A program made the translations under genes and the position numbers. The notes beneath the pieces were generated by a model. That model ran no database searches, was not told where the DNA came from, and was given only the letters and a program-made list of their open reading frames with translations. A stretch of DNA of 36,056 nt from CAJQQY01 sp964352225 (lineage in GTDB: Bacteria > Bacteroidota > Bacteroidia > Chitinophagales > Saprospiraceae), in the NCBI GenBank assembly GCA_964352225.1, contig CAYGRM010000019.1, positions 1-36,056 on the forward strand, written 5' to 3'. Below are positions 15,638-24,387 of the stretch, piece by piece. Positions within the stretch are counted from its first letter, which is position 1, and the number at the start of each line of letters is the position of its first letter.

Positions 15638-16989
15638 GAATGTTTTTGCAAAAGTGCAGCTTTCTTTCCTTGCCAATAGGAAAACCAATTTCTTCGATTT
15701 TCTAAAACATCAACTGCCAATTCTCGATTAATCGCATCTTGAATATCTCGTTCATATTGGCCGATTCTAGAGTTTATCATGCGCATGGTGTAGTGAACGG
15801 TAACGGGCTTCCCATTTTTTTGATAGGTATGAGGCATGGTGTATTGATCTGAATATGCTCTGTCCACATCTGTCCAGACCTGTCCATGGTGTTTTATATG
15901 ATCGGTGGATGATGTGTTCATTTCTGATTTACTCGATGCTGAAAAGAACCCGATAGGGCGATAGTCATCATTTGCCATTTCAGGGACGCTGAGTGCAGTT
16001 TGGTTTTTAAATTGGTGATTAGCTGTTCCATTAGTTGATCCTGCTGCTGAACCATCTGTGTGGAAATCAGCACCTTTTAATCCATTGGTGGTATCATCGG
16101 GAGTAGGGGGATGATTTTCTCTTTCAAACAAATGCCCATATTTTTTCTCCAAGTAGATGATCTTGCGCTCTTGATATTCTTCATCGTACCAAAGACAGAT
16201 ATACAAAATGAGCATGGCAAAAATTGAGACAAAGCCTAACCCATAACCTCTTTGGCTAATTTTATTTTCATAGATATGTTGTTTTTTGGCATTCAGGCTA
16301 TCTGCATTTATCTGGTTTTCTTTATTGATCTGCCCGATATTCAGCAAGGCATGAGCCTGTAGTTTTTGGATATCGCGTTTGTCCTGCTGTATTGCTTTCC
16401 ATTCCTTAGCATCTTTTGTAGATAAGCGATTTTGCCATTTGCGCGTAGCACGATATTCATCGGCATCTAAGTTTAAACTATCAGCGATGGCTCCAATGGA
16501 ATTATTAATTTGAGAAGCATTGAGCGTTTGCGCAATGACAGGAGTGGGTTTTTCTTGAGATAGACGAATAAGATCAAATCCGCCGGTGAAGGAAAGTGAT
16601 GTTAAAAATATAGCCGTGAATAGCATCACCAAAAGGGTAGGGGTCATGTCTTTGGTGTGCGCATCATTTTCAACTAGGTCTTTGAAATAAGATTTGGAAA
16701 TCAGTCGATGAAATATTTCTAACAAGGCAACGCAAACAATCACCAATATCCATGTGGCAGCATTGGCGAAAGAGTAGGGGGTTAAGAAGCTATAAAAGAA
16801 GGCATAGATTTTAGAGGACTCTGTGATCCCTGAAAGGATATTAGCTGACCATCCAAAAATGATTGCCAAAATATACAGCGCATAATATCGCTCGTGATAG
16901 GGCTTATCTTTTTTGCGAAGTCTTAAACGATTATAAGCTCGTAATTCATTGTCTTTCTGCTCTTGGGTCTTATGCTTTGAAGTGCGCAT
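15622..16989 (-). CDS. Plasmid multi-pass membrane protein
   Basis: The 455-aa protein has four hydrophobic segments at about residues 41-60 (YYALYILAIIFGWSANILSG), 73-95, 118-137 and 247-267. A long charged, helical, probably coiled region (about 155-245) lies between the third and fourth. The C-terminal 185 residues are soluble and rich in Ser, Thr, Asn and Gly, followed by a basic tail. I recognise similar proteins on Bacteroidota plasmids but no function is known to me. A plausible role is in plasmid transfer or exclusion. It starts near a cluster of TTGCGCA sites shared with the divergent small gene at 17160. Confidence 0.7.
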   Translation of the reverse strand: MRTSKHKTQEQKDNELRAYNRLRLRKKDKPYHERYYALYILAIIFGWSANILSGITESSKIYAFFYSFLTPYSFANAATWILVIVCVALLEIFHRLISKSYFKDLVENDAHTKDMTPTLLVMLFTAIFLTSLSFTGGFDLIRLSQEKPTPVIAQTLNASQINNSIGAIADSLNLDADEYRATRKWQNRLSTKDAKEWKAIQQDKRDIQKLQAHALLNIGQINKENQINADSLNAKKQHIYENKISQRGYGLGFVSIFAMLILYICLWYDEEYQERKIIYLEKKYGHLFERENHPPTPDDTTNGLKGADFHTDGSAAGSTNGTANHQFKNQTALSVPEMANDDYRPIGFFSASSKSEMNTSSTDHIKHHGQVWTDVDRAYSDQYTMPHTYQKNGKPVTVHYTMRMINSRIGQYERDIQDAINRELAVDVLENRRNWFSYWQGKKAALLQKHSVIFK

Positions 16990-17073
16990 ATGCGATGCGT
17001 TTAGGTTTAAAAATTAAACACCGCGGTAAATGACAGTATTTATTTGCACCACAAATATAAATAAATATTTCAA

Positions 17074-17124
17074 TATTGCGCATTTGCGCAAATGCTTATT
17101 AACTTAAATTTATATTTGCGCATC
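17074..17124. promoter_or_regulatory. TTGCGCA operator cluster in a divergent promoter
   Basis: The 12-bp perfect palindrome ATTTGCGCAAAT (17082-17093) overlaps a second TTGCGCA at about 17076-17082, and another TTTGCGCAT lies at about 17115-17123. All fall between the divergent starts at 16989 and 17160. The pattern suggests binding of one regulator to control both genes; the small protein encoded at 17160 is a candidate. Confidence 0.5.
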
Positions 17125-17159
17125 TCTATTATCTCATTCGTTTTTTGTTTTTTTGCAGT

Positions 17160-17372
17160 ATGTCGCAAGAGAAAAAAATATCCGTCCGTACCCCATCAGA
17201 GGTTTATATTAAGTTGATCCAACGTTCTTATGAATTAAATTTAAATCATCGGGAATATTATTTGGCACTCGCCATGAAGGATTTAGGACTTACTGGCACG
17301 GAGCAAACAATTAATGAGAAAGAAGCTCAGGATATTAAACAACTTATCAAAGACATGGATACAAAGCATTGA
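17160..17372 (+). CDS. Small ribbon-helix-helix-like plasmid protein
   Basis: The 70-aa product starts MSQEKKISVRTP at ATG 17160, a better start than the in-frame upstream codon 15 bases earlier. A short strand (KISVRTPSE) is followed by helices (VYIKLIQRSYELNLNHREYYLALAMKDLGL), as in ribbon-helix-helix proteins, and the C-terminus is acidic. It could be a copy-number or transcription repressor. It sits between the TTGCGCA operator cluster and the iteron region of the origin. Confidence 0.6.
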   Translation: MSQEKKISVRTPSEVYIKLIQRSYELNLNHREYYLALAMKDLGLTGTEQTINEKEAQDIKQLIKDMDTKH

Positions 17373-17539
17373 AAAACATATAAACATATTTATATACTAA
17401 AAACATCAATACGTATCGTTTTCTTTTTCCTTTAGAAAGCAATCAGGAAATTAGTTTCTTTTGTTGTTTTAATAATTTTATATCTTTTAAATCTTTTCCG
17501 CTTTCATAACTCCTTGATAATCAGTTTTTTGCAACTCAA

Positions 17540-17728
17540 ATTATAACTAAATTGGAACGAACTATACCTTTATTGGAAGAAACTATAACCAAATTGGAAA
17601 ATAGTATATCCATTTTGGAACAATACTATAACCAAATTGGAAAATAAATATCTTCCAATTTGGTTATAGTATTCCAATTTAGTTATATTTGAGACTTTAA
17701 TGCTCAGATGTTCCAATCTGGTTATAGT
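17540..17728. other. Replication origin with eight iterons
   Basis: Five direct copies of an 18-bp iteron, consensus ACTATAACCAAATTGGAA, lie at 17540-17557, 17561-17578, 17582-17599, 17603-17620 and 17625-17642, spaced 21-22 bases (two helical turns). Three inverted copies follow at 17653-17670, 17672-17689 and 17711-17728, the last 17 bases before the rep ATG. Direct iterons normally bind the initiator to start replication, and the inverted ones probably bind dimers to repress rep. The rest of 17373-17745 is A/T-rich with no gene. Confidence 0.9.
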
Positions 17729-17745
17729 TCGCCAAAAACTTCACA

Positions 17746-19155
17746 ATGAAAGGGAAACGAAGAAAGAAAAATACAGGTGTTCGACTAATAAAAAAAGCCA
17801 ACAAGCTTGTTGAAGCACGATATAAATTTGATATCTGGGAGACGAGAGTTTTTTTATCTGTTCTTGCACAAATAAAAAGAGATGATGAAGATTTTAAAGT
17901 TTATCGCATCTGGCACAAGGATGTTATTAAAACATTTGGCTTAAAGTCAGCGCAATCCTACGCCTTTTTAAGAGATGCGGCGAGTGGTCTTATGAAGAAA
18001 TCTTTTTATGTTGCTAATATTGTGAATGGAAAGAAGAGGAATACTGAATATCATCTTATTCGATCAGCTGATACCCTGGACAAAGAAGAGACCGCTGATA
18101 AAACCCATGACTATGTAGACATTACAGTTGACCCGAAGATGAAACCTCTCCTTTTAGAATTGGGACAAAACTATAAAGGGGAGAAAGGAGAATATTTTAC
18201 AGCGTATGATTTAAGAAACGTTGTAAAGCTTGGCGCATATCATATCAGAGTCTATGAATTACTTAAGCAATACCAAAAGATCGGCTCTAGGGAACTGGAT
18301 GTAGATGACATCAAGGCAATGTTAGAAATCACAGATGAATACCCATTGTTTGGTAACTTTTTTCAAAAAATCATAGCACCATCAGTAAAGGCTATTAATA
18401 AATATACAGATCTAACTATAACCAAATTGGAAAAGATCAAAACTGGCCGAAAAGTAACATCGCTCTATTTTGAATTTAGGAAAAAAACGGGGGAGGAGGT
18501 GATAAAGATGAGAGGTGACGAAAAGCCATCGAAGAAAAGTAGTAATAGGATTAAAGAAGAAACAAAAAAAGACAGACTGTTTGATAAATATTATGAAGTT
18601 GTCGTGAAAAAATTTGGTGTTACTCCAACTGTGTTTTTAAGTTTCTTAGATAAGACCGAAGAAGAAGCTATTGAAAAAGCCATCAGGGTAACGCGGCGTA
18701 TGAAAGCCAACAATGAGATCAAAAAAAATGTTGCTGGCTTTTTTATCAAAGCGCTGAAAGATGGATATACCGATTTAAAAGAGGAAGCTAGACCAAGTAA
18801 AAAAATAAAGACAGATCATGAAAAATTTGTAGAAGCTAAATTACAAGACCTAGATGCGAAATTAGAAAGTAATATCAATCAGAAGATTAGAGAAGTATTG
18901 ACCCAAAACCCTGAACTTACACAACAAGCTATAGATAAGATAAAAACCAATCCACTCTCAAATAAGGAAGTCTTACTAAAAGAAAAAGAATTAGGCCGTG
19001 AATTGAGAATTGATGATTACAGGCAAGACATTAAATTACGTCACATGGTACGTGCTAATATTGTAGAGCTATCAAAAGATCAATTCTATGATATTGAAAA
19101 TGAGTACAAGGCTAAGATAGAGAAAATTAAAACAGCTAAATTCTCTCCGTTTTAA
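17746..19155 (+). CDS. repB: Plasmid replication initiator, Rep_3/RepB type
   Basis: The 469-aa initiator has an N-terminal part (about 15-240) of two winged-helix domains, beginning LIKKANKLVEARYKFDIWETRVFLSVLAQIKRDDEDF. That segment matches the start of Rep_3 initiators; the WETRVFL variant is one I associate with Bacteroidota plasmids. The rest is charged, helical and longer than a standard initiator (usually 250-350 aa), so it has a C-terminal extension of about 200 residues with coiled-coil character. It binds the iterons just upstream. A perfect iteron lies inside the gene at 18415-18432. Confidence 0.9.
   Translation: MKGKRRKKNTGVRLIKKANKLVEARYKFDIWETRVFLSVLAQIKRDDEDFKVYRIWHKDVIKTFGLKSAQSYAFLRDAASGLMKKSFYVANIVNGKKRNTEYHLIRSADTLDKEETADKTHDYVDITVDPKMKPLLLELGQNYKGEKGEYFTAYDLRNVVKLGAYHIRVYELLKQYQKIGSRELDVDDIKAMLEITDEYPLFGNFFQKIIAPSVKAINKYTDLTITKLEKIKTGRKVTSLYFEFRKKTGEEVIKMRGDEKPSKKSSNRIKEETKKDRLFDKYYEVVVKKFGVTPTVFLSFLDKTEEEAIEKAIRVTRRMKANNEIKKNVAGFFIKALKDGYTDLKEEARPSKKIKTDHEKFVEAKLQDLDAKLESNINQKIREVLTQNPELTQQAIDKIKTNPLSNKEVLLKEKELGRELRIDDYRQDIKLRHMVRANIVELSKDQFYDIENEYKAKIEKIKTAKFSPF
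18415..18432 (+). promoter_or_regulatory. Perfect iteron copy inside the rep coding sequence
   Basis: ACTATAACCAAATTGGAA occurs at 18415-18432, identical over all 18 bases to the origin iterons at 17582 and 17625, and encodes part of the segment LTITKLEK. It lies about 670 bases inside rep, far from the origin cluster, and may bind Rep for repression or plasmid pairing. Confidence 0.65.
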
Positions 19156-19895
19156 TTTCAATATTAAAAAAAGTTGTCCAGATATTTATCCCCATTCCTG
19201 TGGATAGAATCCGCTATCTCTTTTCGCAATAGATTTAAACTTCATTTTTCGCCGCACATTTCCTTGCTAAATTATTGATTTTCAATAGAGGGGTAGAGAA
19301 GGAGGAGGGTGGACGGTTTGGATATTAATGTGTAATGTCTATTCATTCTTATTTCAGAACAATAGATACAATACTTTAAGGAGCTCTATATCTTAGATAT
19401 ATAAAGCCCCTTGGTGATAAATACATTTACGACAATACTTAAATACAATTCAAAAAAATAAACAAGAATGTCTAAGTCAAAAAAACAAGCTTAATAAGCT
19501 CCAATAGAAATTCCATAACATCAATAATTGTTGTTACAATTAGAATTCTTTTTCTCAAACATAAATGAGGGTGTTTTTCCTCTTGACAAAGCTTGCCTTC
19601 ATCTGAATTTGGCTGACAATTTTTCATAAAGCAAAGGATTTGGTGGTATCCCGACTCCCCCCACCTTTGCGGCCGTATTGTCAACCAAGAAGGACATTAT
19701 TGGGCTTCTCATATTTTAAAATATTTTTATGAAAAAATAATCCAATTATCAGTTATTAAAGTAAGTAAATAAATTAGATGTGCTGCTATTTATTCCATAG
19801 CCTATTAACTTTAATCGACATATTATAGATAATGACAAAGTTTATTTCATTGATTTAAACACTTGGATACGATACGCCCAATTAATTAAACAGTT
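19156..19895. other. 740-base region without a confident gene
   Basis: Two DnaA-box-like words, TTATCCCCA (19186-19194) and TGTGGATAG (19199-19207, inverted), lie just after rep. A leftward frame ends at 19472 and could encode a 51-aa peptide from ATG near 19627 with a C-terminal hydrophobic stretch, but it has no Shine-Dalgarno sequence or family. Otherwise only A/T-rich sequence is seen. Confidence 0.4.
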
Positions 19896-20240
19896 TTATC
19901 TTTTTAGGCTAAAAAAACTAGCTCTAAAGTTTTCTAAAAATGCCGCCCGATCTTCCTTACTTAAATTGCCAATTAGCCTTGGCTTAAATCTCATATCAAG
20001 CGTAAAAAGTTTAAGGCGCACAATTGAATCTTTCTTAAGTCCTGCTTTTGATAAGTTAACAATAGATGTATCTCTATACCATCTTGTATGAGTTGCAGAG
20101 GTAATCATTGCTGCAACACAATGATCGTTCTCACTTATAAAATCATTACTAGATACAATTAAAACAGGTCTAGGCTTTGCCTTGGATGTTTCAACGAAAG
20201 GGAAAGGGACAACAGCAACATCCCATTGCTTACAAGTCAT
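19896..20240 (-). CDS. Toxin of the MazF/PemK family
   Basis: The 114-aa endoribonuclease-type toxin starts at ATG 20240, which lies inside the end of the antitoxin gene; an upstream frame could add five residues but is not needed. The sequence begins MTCKQWDVAVVPFPFVETSKAKPRPVLIVSS, with the strand and loop that mark this family (WDVxxVxFPF, KPRPVLIV). Toxins of this kind cut mRNA in the cytoplasm when the antitoxin is lost. The overlap with the antitoxin gene suggests coupled translation. Such a pair stabilises the plasmid. Confidence 0.85.
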   Translation of the reverse strand: MTCKQWDVAVVPFPFVETSKAKPRPVLIVSSNDFISENDHCVAAMITSATHTRWYRDTSIVNLSKAGLKKDSIVRLKLFTLDMRFKPRLIGNLSKEDRAAFLENFRASFFSLKR

Positions 20241-20463
20241 TAAAGGCATCCTCATCTTCTGGCGAACCCCACTCAGATGAGAATGAGTGCTGAATAGCTT
20301 TGTAATATTCTACATCAATAGGTGTAGCTTTTTTGATGGTGATTGTATCATCATCATATACAAATATGATTTCATCACCTGCGGAAAGGTCAAGTTCTTT
20401 TCTAAAAAGAGCAGGAATTGTTGTCTGTCCTTTTGAGGTAATTTTTCCAATTTCAGTTTGCAT
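20230..20463 (-). CDS. AbrB/MazE-type antitoxin
   Basis: The 77-aa product starts MQTEIGKITSKGQTTIPALFRKELDLSAGDEIIFVYDDDTITIKKA (about 1-46). This is the swapped-hairpin DNA-binding fold of AbrB, with the signature KGQTTIPALFR. The acidic C-terminal half would bind and block the toxin. The start has a strong AAGGAG Shine-Dalgarno sequence and a sigma70-type promoter. It precedes the toxin gene with an 11-base overlap, the usual antitoxin-first order. Confidence 0.87.
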   Translation of the reverse strand: MQTEIGKITSKGQTTIPALFRKELDLSAGDEIIFVYDDDTITIKKATPIDVEYYKAIQHSFSSEWGSPEDEDAFNDL

Positions 20464-20484
20464 GTAATTTCTCCTTACCTCCTT

Positions 20485-20513
20485 ACTATACCATAATAGA
20501 GTGCAAAGGGCAA
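20485..20513 (-). promoter_or_regulatory. Promoter of the toxin-antitoxin operon
   Basis: On the minus strand TTGCCC (plus 20508-20513) and TATAGT (plus 20485-20490) are exactly 17 bases apart, a good sigma70-type promoter. AAGGAGGTAAGGAG follows it before the ATG at 20463. The AbrB-type antitoxin probably binds here and represses its own operon. Confidence 0.6.
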
Positions 20514-20637
20514 CAAATGTTTTAAGTGTATCAAAAAAAGGGTAGGGAAAATTGGGAACGATTTTTCAATATGCCTAGGCAATTTAAACAGACGATTTAC
20601 TGTATTAGAAAAACCACTAGGTTTATTTGATACGTTA

Positions 20638-20846
20638 CCCAGTATAGGAATGGTATCCGCAAAGTCAGTATAGGAAATTAGGATTCAAAGAAGGGATTCC
20701 ATAAAATAAAACTGGAGAAAGGTAAACGGGCATCCGCAAACCCAGTATAGGGATTGATTCCGCAAAGTCAGTATAGGAAATTAGCATTCAAAAAAGGGAT
20801 TTCATAAAATAAAATTGAGGAAAGGCAAATGGACTTCAAAATACCC
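20638..20846 (+). repeat. Two tandem 103-bp repeats before the small peptide gene
   Basis: Two imperfect copies of a 103-bp unit start at 20638 and 20741, and a third begins at 20844 but soon diverges. Inside each unit CAGTATAGG occurs twice (20640, 20666; 20743, 20769), 26 bases apart. The end of unit 1 has AGAAAGGTAAACGGG where unit 2 has AGGAAAGGCAAATGG, so the ribosome site and start codon of the next gene arose in a duplicated segment and only unit 2 has ATG. The remaining 20464-20637 shows only the toxin-antitoxin promoter. Confidence 0.85.
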
Positions 20847-21041
20847 AGTATGTTATATGGCAATAAAAAAGCCTTACCAGGCGGCAAGGCTACAATAAAC
20901 GCTCTCTCTATAATTAACTCTAATATAGGAAGAATCAATTTATTTTTTTCAATATTGTTATCACTATTTGGGGGAGTATCGGGAGTAGGAATACTATTGG
21001 CTATGCTAGGCATAACTTATAATTTCATTTTTCCTAAATAG
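20829..21041 (+). CDS. Small hydrophobic glycine-rich peptide, possibly bacteriocin-like
   Basis: The 70-aa product starts MDFKIPSMLYGNKKALPGG and continues as a hydrophobic stretch with NLFFSILLSLFGGVSGVGILLAMLGITYNFIF (about 37-68). A GG pair at residues 18-19 is placed like the leader cleavage site of class II bacteriocins, and the rest has a membrane-active look, but no transporter or immunity gene is visible. A good GAGGAAAGG Shine-Dalgarno sequence precedes the ATG. It may instead be a toxin or holin-like peptide. Confidence 0.5.
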   Translation: MDFKIPSMLYGNKKALPGGKATINALSIINSNIGRINLFFSILLSLFGGVSGVGILLAMLGITYNFIFPK

Positions 21042-21069
21042 ATTGAGCAGGGTAGAGCGACCTTTCTTC

Positions 21070-21095
21070 TGAACACTTTAAGTTGATACTGTTCA
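21070..21095. other. Recombinase core-like site L
   Basis: TGAACACTT, 8 bases, then TACTGTTCA: inverted 9-bp arms differing at only two positions. The right arm is identical to the site at 32605-32630, which also has an 8-base spacer. These two sites flank the module with the secreted proteins and the recombinase. It lies 29 bases after the small peptide gene. Confidence 0.6.
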
Positions 21096-21516
21096 GTTTT
21101 TTTTTGAAAAAAACACCTTTATGACTTTTGAAATATAATTTTATTTTATACCTTTAATTTGCAATAAAAGTAGACTCTATAGTTCCAACAGTAAAATATA
21201 AAAACACAAGCCAAAATTGAAAACCAGCTTGTCTTATCAAAAGTACTTTTCGAAAACTAGGTACTTCATTTCAAACTTTAGAGAGCGTTTAACAAAAAAG
21301 AAATTAGTATTGAACTGGTATCAGTTCAGTCTTCGATGCTGTACGTGTATGTATTGTTACAATTTAATAAATGCTATGTTCGTAATGGCAAAACTATGTC
21401 GAAATATAACTATCTCAGTTGAGCTCACCTGACTATAACAAAACATCATGGAAAAATATCCGAAAGTTCTCAACTAAACCGGAAATCTATAATTAATGAA
21501 AACTAAATAACTTAAA
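21096..21516. other. Non-coding stretch at the left end of the first module
   Basis: No gene is supported here. It has an A/T-rich stretch and a perfect TGAACTG-GTAT-CAGTTCA dyad (21311-21328), which could be an operator or a relic of a core site. Its base composition is like the Bacteroidota genes that follow. Confidence 0.4.
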
Positions 21517-21756
21517 ATGAGCTTCCTAAATCAGTTAAACCTACTTAACAGAATTCACTTTTTAATCAAAAAAAAAGGTACAGGTTCTCCAAAAGAATTT
21601 GCTATCCGTTTAGGTATCTCTAGAACTTCTATCTTTCGTCAAATTGGAATACTTAAAAAGATGGGGGCAAGAATCTATTATTGTAAGCACCGTAATAGTT
21701 ATGTTTATGAAGAAGATTTTATTCTAAGCTTTTCTTTCTTAGAATATCAAAATTGA
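21517..21756 (+). CDS. Small helix-turn-helix protein (Bacteroidota type)
   Basis: The 79-aa product is mostly one helix-turn-helix: LLNRIHFLIKKKGTGSPKEFAIRLGISRTSIFRQIGILKKMGARIYYCKHRNSYVYEE (about 8-66). Proteins with this HTH and the IYYCKxRxSYxYEE ending are common and numerous in Bacteroidota genomes. The function is probably transcriptional or mobile-element related. There is no Shine-Dalgarno sequence, as usual for this phylum. Confidence 0.7.
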   Translation: MSFLNQLNLLNRIHFLIKKKGTGSPKEFAIRLGISRTSIFRQIGILKKMGARIYYCKHRNSYVYEEDFILSFSFLEYQN

Positions 21757-21798
21757 AAAATCATTAGAGTTTATTCTACTAATATTTATATTTAGGAG

Positions 21799-24243
21799 TC
21801 ATCTAAGTATCGTAATATTGCCTTTTTTGATATTGCCTTCTCCGACATTTAATCGAAGAACATAATAGTAAGTCCCTTCTGGGATAGGCTTATTTGACAT
21901 ATTGGTGCCGCTCCAATTATTATTATATGGCTTAGATTGGAATACTATATTTCCCCATCTGTTAAACACTATTAATTCATTTTGTGGGAAATCACTAGCC
22001 GAATTTTCTAATTGAGGAATGACGAAAAAATCATTAAGCCCATCCCCATTTGGGGTGATTGCAGTAGGAATACTTTCGTTAGTTTGAATAATAACGACTG
22101 CCGTATCACATAATTCACTACAAACATTATTGCAAATTTTATAGGTGAATGTTATTGAAGAGCTTTCTTGTTGAAATAAATCTAATTGGAATTCACCAAA
22201 ACTTAATTCTTCAAGATTAACATTTTGAGGAAAATCTAATATTTCAAGAATCCAATTATTTTGATTCAGCGATAAATAATCATTTTCTAATAAATTAAAC
22301 TCTATTACGTCATTGGGAGAAAAAAGTAGAAAATCGTCAGCTAATATTGGTGAGTCAGGTATAAAAACTGAAACGCTATCTGTACTATAATTAGGACAAT
22401 CAATTGTAGAAAGAGTCCATGTAAAAATATTTTCTCCTGTAGATAATTCTGTAATTAATGTAGAATTATTATTAGGAGTATTAATAATTGATACAAATTC
22501 AGTTTCCCATATTCCTGTGGTGTTTAAAGGTAAATTTCCAATTAGATATATCGAATCTTCACATATTAATTCATCATCTCCAGCAAATGATGCTACTAAA
22601 TTTTCATTTATATCAATTTCAAATTCTTGGATAATGATTTGACCATTCGCGTCTGTTATTGTTACAAAATATTCTCCATCTGAAATATTTGTGAGGTCTT
22701 CTGATGTCGCTCCATTGCTCCATAAAAATGAAATAGGAGGGGTTTCATTTGAAATAGTAATGTCTATCATTCCTTCGAGAGGAGGAATACAACCACCATC
22801 AATGATATTTATATTAAAGATATACATGGCTGTTGAATCCAAAACAATAATGTTGATGGGGCGAGAATATAGAGTTAAGAGTGCCCCTTCATTATTTGTT
22901 ACTTCACAGGTATAAAGTCCTGAATTATTTGTTTGAATATCTATTAGTTCAAGAAAATTATTATTTTGTACAGAAGAATATAGGTTTCCATCTTTAAACC
23001 ATTTGTATATATTTCCATTTATACCGTTATCAATATTAAGATTTATAGAATAATCTTCTCCAACATAAAGTATTTTTGTTTCTTCTTGAAAAATAGAATC
23101 TTGCGGAAAATATGACTGTCCTAGTTGTGTTTTATTTGGTATAATATCTTCGAACGTAAAATTATTATTTCCTCCAAGAATAGAATTTTGAGTTAAATTA
23201 ATAGAGACAAATAATGGTAATGAGTCTAATTCATTATTTTGAATATCAAGAAATATCAAATTTGGACTTAAGTTAAAAAGAGGAACTGTACCATTTAGAT
23301 TATTGTTACTTAGTGTAAGTATAGATAAATTAGGAAGATCAAAATCAGGAATTTCCCCTTCTAGTTGATTCCCATTTAGGGATAAGGTTTCTAATTTAGG
23401 AAAATTAGAGAATAGTGGAATATTGCCAATTAGATTATTATCCGCAAGTGCTAAGAACTTTAAATTGGGTAAGAAGGAAAAATTTGGAATGTTTCCAACA
23501 ATATTTCCATTAGATATACTAAGAGAAGTAAGACTGTCTAGCTGATCAAAGTTTGGTATTTCTGTACCAAAATTATTATTTCCTAACGATAAGTTATCTA
23601 GTTTTTTAAGATTAGAAAAATTTGGAATACTTCCTGTAAGTTGATTATTACTTAAATCTAATAGCCATAAATTAGCGAGATTTGCAAAGTCTGGTATACT
23701 TCCTATAAATTGATTATCAAAAAGGTTTAATGACCATAACATAGGTAAATTGGTGAAGTTTGGAATGTTACCCGATAAATTATTTCCTCTCAATATAAGT
23801 TGTTCTAGCATATTCAAATTTCCAAAGTCTGGTAAATTTCCAGACAATTGGTTATTGTCTAACCATATAGTTTCTATTTTATTCAAATCTCCAAAATCAG
23901 GTATTGCTCCTTGAAGTTGATTATCCCTAAGTATAAGAACTTCTAAATAGGGAAGACTTAAATCTGGTAAATTTCCAGCCAATTGATTGTTATCCATGAT
24001 TAACTTTTGCACACACCCTTCACTATTTAATTCCACTCCAATCCAAGTGTTTATCGGTTGATTTAATTCCCAAGTATTCGTCCAATTAGTACCATTGGTA
24101 TTATTGTATAATTCAATTAATGCTAAAGAATCAGAAACCGAATTACACAAACATGTACTTTCTTCAAATTTAGAAGTTGAATAATTTGAAGTAAAATTAA
24201 GGAAGAAGCTGCAGGATAAAATTACTAGATAGAAACATTTCAT
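21799..24243 (-). CDS. Secreted leucine-rich-repeat protein with gliding-motility-type C-terminal domain
   Basis: The 814-aa product has a signal peptide (about 1-20, MKCFYLVILSCSFFLNF). About a dozen leucine-rich repeats of the type NNQLSGxIPDFxNLxxLxxLxL follow (about 75-360). Then comes an immunoglobulin-like stretch (about 395-465, with YKWFKDG and GLYTCEVTNNEG) and a SprB-like segment ending in VTITDANGQ. A CHU_C-type C-terminal domain closes the protein (about 722-814), with ITPNGDGLNDFFVIP, FNRWGNIVFQS and PEGTYYYVLRL. That domain directs export by the type IX system and surface attachment. The protein probably binds surface partners. It is the only leftward gene of this group and diverges from the gene at 24388. 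Confidence 0.88.
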   Translation of the reverse strand: MKCFYLVILSCSFFLNFTSNYSTSKFEESTCLCNSVSDSLALIELYNNTNGTNWTNTWELNQPINTWIGVELNSEGCVQKLIMDNNQLAGNLPDLSLPYLEVLILRDNQLQGAIPDFGDLNKIETIWLDNNQLSGNLPDFGNLNMLEQLILRGNNLSGNIPNFTNLPMLWSLNLFDNQFIGSIPDFANLANLWLLDLSNNQLTGSIPNFSNLKKLDNLSLGNNNFGTEIPNFDQLDSLTSLSISNGNIVGNIPNFSFLPNLKFLALADNNLIGNIPLFSNFPKLETLSLNGNQLEGEIPDFDLPNLSILTLSNNNLNGTVPLFNLSPNLIFLDIQNNELDSLPLFVSINLTQNSILGGNNNFTFEDIIPNKTQLGQSYFPQDSIFQEETKILYVGEDYSINLNIDNGINGNIYKWFKDGNLYSSVQNNNFLELIDIQTNNSGLYTCEVTNNEGALLTLYSRPINIIVLDSTAMYIFNINIIDGGCIPPLEGMIDITISNETPPISFLWSNGATSEDLTNISDGEYFVTITDANGQIIIQEFEIDINENLVASFAGDDELICEDSIYLIGNLPLNTTGIWETEFVSIINTPNNNSTLITELSTGENIFTWTLSTIDCPNYSTDSVSVFIPDSPILADDFLLFSPNDVIEFNLLENDYLSLNQNNWILEILDFPQNVNLEELSFGEFQLDLFQQESSSITFTYKICNNVCSELCDTAVVIIQTNESIPTAITPNGDGLNDFFVIPQLENSASDFPQNELIVFNRWGNIVFQSKPYNNNWSGTNMSNKPIPEGTYYYVLRLNVGEGNIKKGNITILR

Positions 24244-24337
24244 GCTTTTTTTATTTTTTTCTTGAACAACTTCTAAGGTAATTTTTCTTTTTGCAAAATA
24301 AAAATTGCAAGTCTCAAATTCTGGTACTGGTAGAAAT

Positions 24338-24345
24338 TATATTTG
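24338..24345 (+). promoter_or_regulatory. Bacteroidota -7 element before the first metalloprotease operon
   Basis: TATATTTG matches the TAnnTTTG -7 consensus, 43 bases before the ATG at 24388. No clear -33 element is seen. It would drive the first metalloprotease operon. Confidence 0.4.
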
Positions 24346-24387
24346 TAATGTTCTTAAACTATAATTTCTAATTAAAAAAATAAAACT

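Noticed and set aside
17540..17728. CRISPR array
   Set aside because: The repeats are 18 bases with spacers of only 2-4 bases and occur in both orientations beside a rep gene; they are iterons.
20638..20846. CRISPR or transposon end
   Set aside because: Only two 103-bp units in direct orientation and no transposase; better described as a tandem duplication.
20768..21013. Leftward frame opposite the small peptide gene
   Set aside because: Shadow of the rightward gene, which has the Shine-Dalgarno sequence.
21217..21432. Rightward 71-codon frame in the left end of module 1
   Set aside because: Cysteine-rich low-order sequence with no start signal or family.
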